6,960 nucleotides of DNA from Variovorax sp. (GTDB lineage: Bacteria; Pseudomonadota; Gammaproteobacteria; Burkholderiales; Burkholderiaceae_C), in the NCBI GenBank assembly GCA_028292835.1, contig JAQGLP010000377.1:1-6960 (forward strand), read 5' to 3'. Shown one piece after another: positions 1-4,826 of this stretch. Each line of letters starts with the position of its first letter. Position 1 is the first letter of the stretch. The notes below the pieces were generated by a model. That model worked only from the letters and a program-made list of their open reading frames with translations, was not told the DNA's origin and made no database searches. The position numbers and the translations under genes were made by a program.

Positions 1-245
1 TGGCCCAGCATGAGTTACGTCCGCGGGTGGCGGGAGAATTTGAAGACAGTGCATTGCTGGAGACGTTTGGAAGTACGAACCTGGGCGTCTTTCCTGCCGC
101 GGTAGCCGCTCAGGGTGACTTGCTAAAACGCAGCCGAGTCAGACTGATCGGAGCCTGTGAAGGAGTGCAAGAGCACTACTACGCCATCAGCATGGAGCGC
201 AAGGTGATGCATCCATTGGTGCAGAAAATTCTGAAACGGACATAA
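1..245 (+). CDS. nhaR: NhaR-like LysR-family transcriptional regulator, C-terminal end (partial)
   Basis: This is the last 80 codons of a gene that begins before the window; the frame is open from base 3 and stops with TAA at 243-245. The translated end contains EFEDSALLETFG, then GVFPAAV, then a stretch reading IGACEGVQEHYYAIS followed by ERKVMHPLV. This matches the end of the effector-binding domain of NhaR proteins, where an IG..E.V.E.YYAI..ER...HP pattern closes the protein. NhaR is a cytoplasmic LysR-type activator that, in Escherichia coli, responds to sodium and switches on the Na+/H+ antiporter gene nhaA. The DNA-binding helix-turn-helix is outside the window, so the assignment rests on the C-terminus only. 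The target gene is not visible here. Another LysR paralogue of the same subgroup is the main alternative. Confidence 0.8.
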   Translation, partial: AQHELRPRVAGEFEDSALLETFGSTNLGVFPAAVAAQGDLLKRSRVRLIGACEGVQEHYYAISMERKVMHPLVQKILKRT

Positions 246-299
246 CACTTGCTGGCCTGCGCTTTGCATGCGAATCGGTAACCACGCTGGACAGAACCT

Positions 300-398
300 T
301 TGCCGGTTGTGTCGTGGCGGTGCCGTCAGCCCGATCAGCGCCCGGCCGCCTGTGTCAGGGTCAGCACTGTCCCGGCAACTTTTCTTTCTTTTTTCTTG
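300..398 (+). terminator. Possible terminator-like structure downstream of nhaR
   Basis: TTGCCGG at 300-306 is the exact reverse complement of CCGGCAA at 372-378, and the second arm is followed directly by a pyrimidine tract (379-397) ending in a run of six T. Between the arms a GGCGG (316-320)/CCGCC (346-350) pair could form a second helix, so the whole could fold as a branched structure ending in a U-rich tail. The roughly 65-nt interior is long for a standard intrinsic terminator, so this could instead be the 3' part of a small RNA, or chance. It lies in the right place to end the nhaR transcript. Confidence 0.3.
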
Positions 399-443
399 AA
401 CCAGTTGCCTGTTGGGTCATGGATCTGTTGCTGCTTTTAATAT

Positions 444-472
444 TTGTTTATTTGTAGTAACTTTAGTATTAA
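444..472 (+). promoter_or_regulatory. Candidate sigma-70 promoter in an AT-rich island
   Basis: The 49 bases at 435-483 contain only seven G or C, against a clearly GC-rich background. Within them TTGTTT (444-449) and TATTAA (467-472) are 17 bp apart, a reasonable -35/-10 pair facing the proline-rich ORF. The heptamer TTAATAT occurs twice (437-443 and 469-475), and GCTTTTA (433-439) with TAAAAGC (479-485) is a perfect inverted pair bracketing the island. Transcription from here would give a leader of about 230 nt before the start at 709. In such AT-rich DNA promoter-like hexamers arise easily, so the exact hexamers are uncertain; the island itself is plain. Confidence 0.4.
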
Positions 473-568
473 TATCTGTAAAAGCCGAGTGTCTGGCAAG
501 TGCGAAACCCAACGGTTCTCAGGGGCAGTTGCGTTGCGCGGAAAGCGGAGTCCGGCGGTGACACGGCT

Positions 569-633
569 CCGTCCTCCGGCTCGGCGGTGGACGGTTGTTG
601 AGTGAGGTGGCGTGTCGGCTGAAGCTGACGCGC
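569..633 (+). promoter_or_regulatory. Two stem-loops in the long leader of the proline-rich ORF
   Basis: CCGTCC (569-574) pairs perfectly with GGACGG (589-594), with a possible inner CCG/CGG pair. A second, stronger stem pairs 610-619 with 624-633 over ten positions, two of them G-U, closed by a TGAA loop. Neither is followed by a T-tract, so they are not intrinsic terminators; they would be structured parts of a 5' untranslated region. The octamer CGGCGGTG also occurs twice nearby (553-560 and 582-589). I recognise no known riboswitch class. The stretch 246-708 has no other gene-like content that I can support. Confidence 0.3.
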
Positions 634-708
634 GTTGCGGCTGGTCGCTGTCGCGTGGCGCACGGAAGCGACGAATAGAAGTTCGAAGGTCCAAGAGGAG
701 GCTTATCC

Positions 709-921
709 ATGGTTACCAATCCAAGTCCCAGCCCTGATCTGCCAACGCCTGTCATGCCGGACCCGCCGGACCCCGGCGAATTGCCTGTGGAACCGGACGA
801 GGGGCCGGCCTTGCCAGCGCCTCCGATCCAGCTGTATGCCAGCCTGGCGCTCTTCCACTGCATCCACCCCCAGTTCATGCGCGCCGCGACATTTCGCTGG
901 CCCGCGACGACCGTTCATTGA
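709..921 (+). CDS. Small proline-rich hypothetical protein
   Basis: This 70-residue ORF starts with ATG at 709, seven bases after the strong Shine-Dalgarno sequence AAGAGGAGG (693-701), which is the best evidence that it is translated. Residues 1-40 are acidic and very rich in proline, in alternating PDPP, PVEP and PDEGP patterns; there is no signal peptide. Residues 41-70 change character, being hydrophobic and aromatic (LYASLALFHC) and then basic. Small proline-rich proteins of this look are common in Burkholderiales and lack a known function. The abrupt switch in composition could mean a genuine C-terminal module or an old frameshift after the proline-rich part. The stop (919-921) is 30 bases before the next gene's start, so co-transcription and translational coupling are plausible. 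The start is well supported, while the function is unknown. Confidence 0.6.
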   Translation: MVTNPSPSPDLPTPVMPDPPDPGELPVEPDEGPALPAPPIQLYASLALFHCIHPQFMRAATFRWPATTVH

Positions 922-930
922 ATGCGACGT

Positions 931-955
931 CCATGCCGCTAAGCTGGCGGCATGG
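931..955 (+). promoter_or_regulatory. Perfect inverted repeat overlapping the oxidoreductase start codon
   Basis: CCATGCCGC (931-939) is the exact reverse complement of GCGGCATGG (947-955), separated by a 7-nt loop (940-946). The right arm contains the ATG at 952-954 and the only purine-rich bases that could serve as a weak ribosome binding site (GGCGG, 946-950). In mRNA this nine-pair, GC-rich hairpin would hide the translation start. The left arm begins only ten bases after the stop codon of the proline-rich ORF, so a ribosome finishing that ORF could open it. A DNA-level operator is the alternative reading. Confidence 0.5.
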
Positions 956-2055
956 AAGAAATCGAGTGTGTCGTCATTGGTGCCGGTGTCGTGGGCTTGG
1001 CGGTGGCACGCGCCATCGCGCTCCAGGGCCGCGAAGTCCTGGTGCTGGAGGCCGAAGGCGCCATTGGCAGCGGGATCAGCTCCCGCAACAGCGAGGTCAT
1101 CCATGCGGGCCTCTACTACACCCCGGGTTCCCTGAAGGCGCGCTTCTGCCTCGAAGGGCGCCAGGCTCTTTACGCCTACGCGGCGCAACGCGGCGTACCG
1201 CACCGGCGCTGCGGCAAGCTGATCGTTGCCACCTCGCAGGCACAGGTGGCCCGGCTGGAGGCCATCCTTGCCAACGCCCGGGTCTGCGGCGTCGACGACC
1301 TGGCGTGGATGAGCGGCGAGGAGGCTCGCGCCCTGGAGCCGCAACTGGCCTGCGTCGCCGCGCTCCATTCGCCATCCACCGGCATCGTCGACAGCCATGC
1401 CCTGATGCTCAGCCTGCAGGGCGATCTCGAGGATGCCGGCGGTATCGTGGTGCTCAAATGCCCGGTAGCGCGCGCCGAGTGTGCACAGGAAGCTATTGTT
1501 TTGATAGCGGAGGACGGCACGGCGCTGCGCTGTCGCAGCGTCGTCAACGCGGCCGGCCTCGGCGCGCCCTCCCTGGCTCGACGCTTCGACAACCTGTCGC
1601 CCGGTTTCGTGCCGCGCGAGCACTGGGCCAAGGGCAGCTATTTCGTGCTGCCGGGCCGGGCGCCTTTTCGCCACCTGATCTACCCGGTTCCCGAGGCTGC
1701 CGGGCTGGGCGTGCACCTGACGCTGGACCTGGGCGGACAGGCACGCTTCGGCCCCGACGTGCAGTGGGTCGAATCACCCGACGACCTCGTGGTGGAGGGC
1801 GCGCGCGCCGCCGCCTTCGAGGCCGAGGTGCGCCAGTACTGGCCGACGCTGCCGACCGCGGCGCTGCAGCCCGGCTATGCGGGCATCCGACCGAAGATCT
1901 CGGGTCCAGGCGAGCCGGCAGCGGATTTCTGGGTCCAGGGACCGCGGGAGCACGGCGTGCCGGGTCTGGTCAATCTGTTTGGCATCGAATCGCCGGGTCT
2001 CACCGCCAGTCTGGCGCTTGGTCAGCATGTGGCGTCATTGCTTACGTCGATGTGA
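952..2055 (+). CDS. FAD-dependent oxidoreductase, L-2-hydroxyglutarate dehydrogenase-like
   Basis: The 367-residue protein belongs to the DAO (D-amino-acid oxidase-like) flavoprotein superfamily. An N-terminal dinucleotide-binding motif GAGVVG (residues 10-15) is followed by an acidic residue at the end of the second strand (E33). SSRNSEVIHAGLYY (43-56) and SLKARFCLEG (60-69) closely resemble the L-2-hydroxyglutarate dehydrogenase family, as do CGKLIVA (87-93), the second FAD-binding segment VVNAAGLGA (197-205) and the C-terminal VNLFGIESPGLTASLALG (340-357). Family members oxidise 2-hydroxy acids such as L-2-hydroxyglutarate to the 2-oxo acid and pass electrons to the quinone pool or oxygen. 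At 367 residues it is shorter than E. coli LhgO (about 420), so the substrate may differ. No signal peptide or membrane segment is seen. The start at 952 gives the expected distance to the FAD motif but has a poor ribosome binding site inside a hairpin. A probable palindromic repeat sits within codons 181-186. Confidence 0.88.
   Translation: MEEIECVVIGAGVVGLAVARAIALQGREVLVLEAEGAIGSGISSRNSEVIHAGLYYTPGSLKARFCLEGRQALYAYAAQRGVPHRRCGKLIVATSQAQVARLEAILANARVCGVDDLAWMSGEEARALEPQLACVAALHSPSTGIVDSHALMLSLQGDLEDAGGIVVLKCPVARAECAQEAIVLIAEDGTALRCRSVVNAAGLGAPSLARRFDNLSPGFVPREHWAKGSYFVLPGRAPFRHLIYPVPEAAGLGVHLTLDLGGQARFGPDVQWVESPDDLVVEGARAAAFEAEVRQYWPTLPTAALQPGYAGIRPKISGPGEPAADFWVQGPREHGVPGLVNLFGIESPGLTASLALGQHVASLLTSM
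1492..1508. repeat. Short palindromic repeat of Comamonadaceae type inside the oxidoreductase gene
   Basis: GCTAT (1492-1496) and ATAGC (1504-1508) form a perfect inverted pair around TGTTTTG. The repeat falls on codons 181-186, read as AIVLIA, and brings a run of low-GC codons (ATT GTT TTG ATA) that stand out in this GC-rich gene. From memory, palindromes of the form GCTAT-(AT-rich spacer)-ATAGC are dispersed in large numbers through Comamonadaceae genomes; whether this copy belongs to that family cannot be tested from one occurrence. The 5-bp arms could be chance. Confidence 0.4.
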
Positions 2056-2137
2056 GCGGAAGATGAGGTCCCGGCATGCTTGTTCGTCTGTAGCATCTGA
2101 TCGCTTGCCGCGTCGTCGATAGCGACGCTTCCAGTCA

Positions 2138-2162
2138 GTCGGCTTGGCCGGCGTTATTTTTT
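2138..2162 (+). terminator. Hairpin plus T-tract between the oxidoreductase and DUF883 genes
   Basis: GTCGGC (2138-2143) can pair with GCCGGC (2147-2152) in six pairs, one of them G-U, around a TTG loop. The tail GTTATTTTTT (2153-2162) follows directly. This is the usual form of an intrinsic terminator and would end the transcript of the upstream oxidoreductase gene. It stops only two bases before the AGGAAA ribosome binding site of the DUF883 gene (2165-2170). It could therefore also act as an attenuator in that gene's leader. A weaker CGTCG/CGACG stem lies just upstream (2111-2127). I see no clear promoter for the DUF883 gene in 2056-2137. Confidence 0.55.
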
Positions 2163-2175
2163 ACAGGAAAGCCCC

Positions 2176-2523
2176 ATGAACGCATCCACCACATTCGACA
2201 ACGGCATCAACGGCGTCAACGGAAAAGACGACAAGGACAACCACGCCGCGACATCTGCCGACGCACGCGCCAACAAGGCCGACGATGCGCCGGGCAAAGA
2301 GAGTGAAGATGCGGCGTCGCAGGCCAAGGCGCTCCGCGACCGCCTCGACGCGACTTGGCAAACCGCTCGCGACGTGGTTTCCGACAAGAGCAAGATTGCC
2401 AGCGCCAAGGCCAAGGAAGCGGCCGGCACGGCCCATGCCTACGCACGCGAGGAGCCGTGGCAGGTGGCAGGCGCGGCGCTCGCCGTGGGCGTGTTGGTCG
2501 GTTTGCTGCTAGGCCGCCGCTGA
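2176..2523 (+). CDS. DUF883 family (ElaB/YqjD-like) membrane-anchored protein
   Basis: The 115-residue protein has an Asn/Asp/Lys-rich, repetitive N-terminus (NGINGVNGKDDKDN, residues 9-22) and an Ala/Lys/Asp-rich central helix (about 45-92) suited to a coiled coil. A single C-terminal hydrophobic segment (about 96-112) with spaced glycines ends in LLGRR. EEPWQVAGAALAVGVLVG followed by a short basic tail is the signature of the DUF883 family. In E. coli the members ElaB and YqjD are tail-anchored inner-membrane proteins, and YqjD binds ribosomes in stationary phase; that role is family knowledge, not shown here. AGGAAA (2165-2170) lies five bases before the ATG and supports this start. The first codons contain a near-perfect tandem repeat of a 9-bp unit (AACGGCATC, AACGGCGTC). 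Its downstream neighbour, pyrD, is convergent. Confidence 0.9.
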   Translation: MNASTTFDNGINGVNGKDDKDNHAATSADARANKADDAPGKESEDAASQAKALRDRLDATWQTARDVVSDKSKIASAKAKEAAGTAHAYAREEPWQVAGAALAVGVLVGLLLGRR

Positions 2524-2536
2524 TCCTGTGCATGCC

Positions 2537-2575
2537 GACGCGCAGCGCCTTGCCCTTCGGAGCGGGCGCGGCGTC
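2537..2575 (+). terminator. Possible terminator hairpin after the DUF883 gene
   Basis: GACGC (2537-2541) and GCGCC (2545-2549) pair with GGCGC (2565-2569) and GCGTC (2571-2575), giving a two-part stem 14 bases after the DUF883 stop codon. The apical loop contains CTTCGG, a typical stabilising tetraloop. Only a short GTT follows rather than a T-run, so efficient intrinsic termination is doubtful; a Rho-assisted end or RNA-stabilising hairpin is equally possible. Confidence 0.3.
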
Positions 2576-2613
2576 GTTGGGCCTGCGGTTCAGGACAAGA
2601 GGTCACCCGTTTT

Positions 2614-2643
2614 GCGCAGGGCGTGAACCTGCGCTGTCAGCGC
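2614..2643. repeat. Overlapping inverted repeats between the convergent DUF883 and pyrD genes
   Basis: GCGCAGG (2614-2620) pairs perfectly with CCTGCGC (2628-2634) around seven bases. GCGCT (2631-2635) pairs with AGCGC (2639-2643) around GTC. The two hairpins share 2631-2634 and so exclude each other. They lie 25-54 bases past the pyrD stop on its template side and could mark the end of both convergent transcripts. No T-tract follows on either strand. Confidence 0.3.
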
Positions 2644-2667
2644 ATGTCTGTGTGCGCGCTGCCGTCG

Positions 2668-3729
2668 TTACGCATGTGCCTTCAGGGCGTGAGCCGCTTC
2701 GCGCACCAGTGACGGGCCGCGGTAGATCAGCCCGGTGTAGACCTGCACGACATCGGCCCCTGCCTCGATCTTGCTGACAGCGTCGGCTGCGCTCAGCACG
2801 CCGCCCACTCCCACGATCGGGAAGTCGGCACCGAGTGCACCGCGCAATGCCCGGATCACCTGGTTGCTGGAGGCCAGCACCGGCGCGCCGGAGAGGCCGC
2901 CGGCTTCCCCGGCATGCGCCAGGCCCGCCACTGCGTCGCGCGCCAGCGTGGTGTTGGTGGCGATCACGCCATCCATTGCATGGCGCCGCAACGTGGCGGC
3001 GATCACGTCGATCTGTGCATCGTCGAGATCGGGCGCGATCTTGACGAATACCGGCACACGCTTGCCGTAGCGCTCGGCCAGCGCCGCGCGGCGCGCCGCG
3101 ACGGCGCCCAGCAGCGCATCGAGCGCCGCGTCGCCCTGCAGTGCGCGCAGGTTGGCGGTGTTGGGGCTGGAGATGTTCACGGTCACGTAGTCGGCGTGCG
3201 GGTAGACGCCGTCGAGCGCCGCGAGGTAGTCATCGACCGCGCGCTCGATCGGCGTCGCCGCGTTCTTGCCGATATTCAAGCCCAGCAGCATCGATCCGCC
3301 CGGCTTGGCGTGCTCGCGAAAACGCGCGCGCCGCACGTTCGCCACGAAAGCGTCCAGTCCCTCGTTGTTGAAGCCCAACCGGTTGATGAGCGCATTCGCC
3401 CGCGGCAGGCGAAACATGCGCGGCTTCGGGTTGCCCGGCTGCGCTTTGGGCGTGACCGTGCCGACCTCGACAAAGCCGAAGCCCATCGCCGCAAAGGCGT
3501 CGATGCAGCGCGCGTTCTTGTCGAGCCCGGCGGCGAGGCCCACGCGGTTGGGAAAGCGCAGGCCGGCGAGCATGACGGGGTCCTCGACGCGCGCTGCGGC
3601 ATAGGCGCGCGCCAGCGGCGTGTTCTGGGTGCGCGCCAGTGCGTCGAGCGTCAGTTCGTGGGCATGCTCGGCGTCCAGGCCGAAGAGGAGGGGCCGCGCA
3701 AGCGGATAGAGGGCGGAGAGCGGCGGCAC
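2668..3729 (-). CDS. pyrD: Dihydroorotate dehydrogenase (quinone), class 2
   Basis: PyrD oxidises dihydroorotate to orotate in pyrimidine synthesis, using FMN and membrane quinone. From a GTG start the protein is 353 residues, near the usual 335-350 of class 2 enzymes. Visible signatures are LAAGLDKN (65-72), VGTVTPKAQPGNPKPRMFRLP (89-109), NRLGFNNEG (116-124), LNIGKN (151-156), VNISSPNT (184-191), FVKIAPDL (228-235), ATNTT (257-261), GGLSGAP (277-283) and GVGGVLSAADA (307-317). S188 matches the catalytic serine (Ser175 of E. coli) that separates class 2 from the cysteine of class 1. The N-terminal segment before about residue 45 is the membrane-associating helix region of this class. The GTG at 3727-3729 was chosen because AGGA (minus strand, 3738-3741) is eight bases upstream. 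An in-frame ATG at 3769-3771 would add 14 residues and overlap the rpiA start, so it is less likely. Confidence 0.93.
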   Translation of the reverse strand: MPPLSALYPLARPLLFGLDAEHAHELTLDALARTQNTPLARAYAAARVEDPVMLAGLRFPNRVGLAAGLDKNARCIDAFAAMGFGFVEVGTVTPKAQPGNPKPRMFRLPRANALINRLGFNNEGLDAFVANVRRARFREHAKPGGSMLLGLNIGKNAATPIERAVDDYLAALDGVYPHADYVTVNISSPNTANLRALQGDAALDALLGAVAARRAALAERYGKRVPVFVKIAPDLDDAQIDVIAATLRRHAMDGVIATNTTLARDAVAGLAHAGEAGGLSGAPVLASSNQVIRALRGALGADFPIVGVGGVLSAADAVSKIEAGADVVQVYTGLIYRGPSLVREAAHALKAHA

Positions 3730-3769
3730 GGGATAATTCCTGTCAATTTTCTTTGCAGGATTTTCGCCC
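3730..3769. promoter_or_regulatory. Divergent pyrD-rpiA intergenic region
   Basis: Only 40 bp separate the two start codons. The region carries both ribosome binding sites: AGGA on the minus strand (3738-3741) for pyrD and AGGA on the plus strand (3757-3760) for rpiA, nine bases before its ATG. Together they read as an inverted repeat, TCCTG (3738-3742) and CAGGA (3756-3760). GATAAT (3732-3737) is a possible -10 element for rpiA without a recognisable -35. A TTGACA on the minus strand (3741-3746) lacks a matching -10. The promoters probably extend into the 5' coding ends of both genes. Confidence 0.5.
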
Positions 3770-4504
3770 ATGACCTCGACCGGCCCCGACCGCACCCTTC
3801 CTCCATCCACTTCCCGCGGCGCGGATGTTCCCAGCCCGGACGAGCTCAAGGCGCTGGTGGGCCGCGCGGCGCTCGACCACGTGGTGCGCGGAGAGATCGT
3901 CGGCGTGGGCACCGGCTCCACCGTCAACAAGTTCATCGACGCGCTGGCGACCATCAAGCATGAGATCCGGGGCGCGGTGTCGAGCTCGGTGACCTCGACC
4001 GAGCGCCTGCGCGCGCTCGGCATTCCGGTGTTCGACAGCAACGAGGTCGACGAGCTGGCGGTCTACATCGATGGCGCCGACGAGATCGACGGTCAAGGCT
4101 TCATGGTCAAGGGCGGCGGCGCCGCGCTCACGCGCGAGAAGATCGTGGCGGCGCAGTCGCGGCGCTTCGTGTGCATCGCCGACGCCTCCAAGCGCGTCGA
4201 GACGCTGGGCGCCTTTCCGCTGCCGGTGGAAGTGATCCCGATGGCGGCGCGGCGCATCATGCGACAGTTCGCGGCGCTGGGTGGCATTGCCCAGGTGCGC
4301 GAGCAGGACGGCGTGGCGCTGGTGACCGACAACGGCCAGCACATCATCGACGTAACCGGCCTGAAGATCGCCGATCCGCTGGCCTTCGAGACCGAGGTCA
4401 GCCAGTGGCCGGGCGTGGTGACGGTCGGCGTCTTCGCGCACCAGAAGGCCGATGTCTGCCTGCTCGGCACAGCGGCGGGCGTGCAGACGCTGCACTTCGA
4501 CTGA
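3770..4504 (+). CDS. rpiA: Ribose-5-phosphate isomerase A
   Basis: RpiA interconverts ribose 5-phosphate and ribulose 5-phosphate in the non-oxidative pentose phosphate pathway. The 244-residue protein has the phosphate-binding loop GVGTGSTVNKFID (45-57), SSSVTSTERL (71-80) and YIDGADEID (99-107). Then come MVKGGGAALTREK (112-124) and the C-terminal GVFAHQKADVCLLGTAAGV (220-238). By alignment with the E. coli enzyme, D101, D104, K114 and E123 match the active-site residues Asp81, Asp84, Lys94 and Glu103, so the enzyme looks functional. It is about 25 residues longer than E. coli RpiA because of a Ser/Thr/Pro-rich N-terminal extension (residues 2-22). No other start codon lies between the ATG at 3770 and the conserved PDELK (23-27), so the extension is probably real. 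The gene is divergent from pyrD; no clear terminator follows it, and a decayed gene lies antisense just downstream. Confidence 0.95.
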   Translation: MTSTGPDRTLPPSTSRGADVPSPDELKALVGRAALDHVVRGEIVGVGTGSTVNKFIDALATIKHEIRGAVSSSVTSTERLRALGIPVFDSNEVDELAVYIDGADEIDGQGFMVKGGGAALTREKIVAAQSRRFVCIADASKRVETLGAFPLPVEVIPMAARRIMRQFAALGGIAQVREQDGVALVTDNGQHIIDVTGLKIADPLAFETEVSQWPGVVTVGVFAHQKADVCLLGTAAGVQTLHFD

Positions 4505-4511
4505 GCGCCTG

Positions 4512-4771
4512 CACGTTGATCGCTGCGGCCGAGCCGGCTTGGCGGCGCAGCTCGAACTTCTCGATCTTGCTGGACCGCGGTCTCGGGGGTCCCGCTGAAC
4601 ACCACGGCGCACATGCGTTGAAGCCGGCCATGCGTTTCGCCCCAGCGCGCGTCGGGCTGGGCCACCATGGCAGCGGCCGGCACGTCGGGATGGCGGTGGA
4701 GGACATCCATCCACCTCGATGGACGAGATGTTCTCGCCGCCCGAGATGATGGTGTCCTTGCTGCGGTCCTT
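4512..4771 (-). pseudogene. Decayed C-terminal fragment of an acyl-CoA synthetase (AMP-binding family)
   Basis: Reading the minus strand, three frames in turn give pieces of one protein. Frame one (4709-4768) reads DRSKDTIISGGENISSIEVD, the hinge motif that opens the C-terminal domain of AMP-forming acyl-CoA synthetases. Frame two (4633-4707) reads DVLHRHPDVPAAAMVAQPD followed by ARWGET, the normal continuation. Frame three gives MAGF near 4620-4631 and SKIEKFELRRQAGSAAAINV (4512-4571), the usual C-terminal end with the catalytic lysine region (normally TGKIQKF). VVFSGTP between them is again in frame two. The first shift is one extra base in a GGATGGAT run near 4705-4712. About 25 residues usually present between WGE and the AGFK-like segment are missing. 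The large N-terminal adenylation domain is absent: sequence upstream of 4771 no longer resembles the family and the neighbouring gene ends at 4827. The original stop is not seen. The best match by memory is the medium-chain/DmdB-like group. Confidence 0.85.
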
Positions 4772-4826
4772 CGACAAAGCGCGACCACACGCCACGCTGC
4801 CGCAAAGGGCAGCCTGCGGGCGCCGG

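Noticed and set aside
430..709. Possible replication origin: AT-rich island plus TTATCCA at 703-709
   Set aside because: Only one partial DnaA-box-like heptamer is seen, overlapping a start codon, and no dnaA, dnaN or box cluster is present.
703..1716. Long minus-strand open frame (337 codons) opposite the proline-rich and oxidoreductase genes
   Set aside because: It lies antisense to a well-supported flavoprotein; its residues show no family motif and reflect the GC-rich codon pattern of the real gene.
918..2066. Plus-strand open frame overlapping the oxidoreductase in another frame
   Set aside because: It starts from TTG, is extremely Arg/Gly-rich and has no motif, whereas the frame at 952 shows full family signatures.
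2914..3963. Plus-strand open frame (349 codons) across pyrD and into rpiA
   Set aside because: It is antisense to pyrD, whose motifs are continuous, and ends in the wrong frame of rpiA; its composition is rich in Arg, Ala and Val without motifs.
3730..4041. Upstream extension of the pyrD frame across the rpiA start
   Set aside because: The frame stays open only because of GC-rich antisense codons; known PyrD proteins begin near the GTG at 3729, which has a suitable ribosome binding site.
4505..4826. Insertion sequence or transposon boundary around the acyl-CoA synthetase relic
   Set aside because: No transposase fragment, terminal inverted repeats or target-site duplication could be found; a simple deletion and decay explains the sequence.
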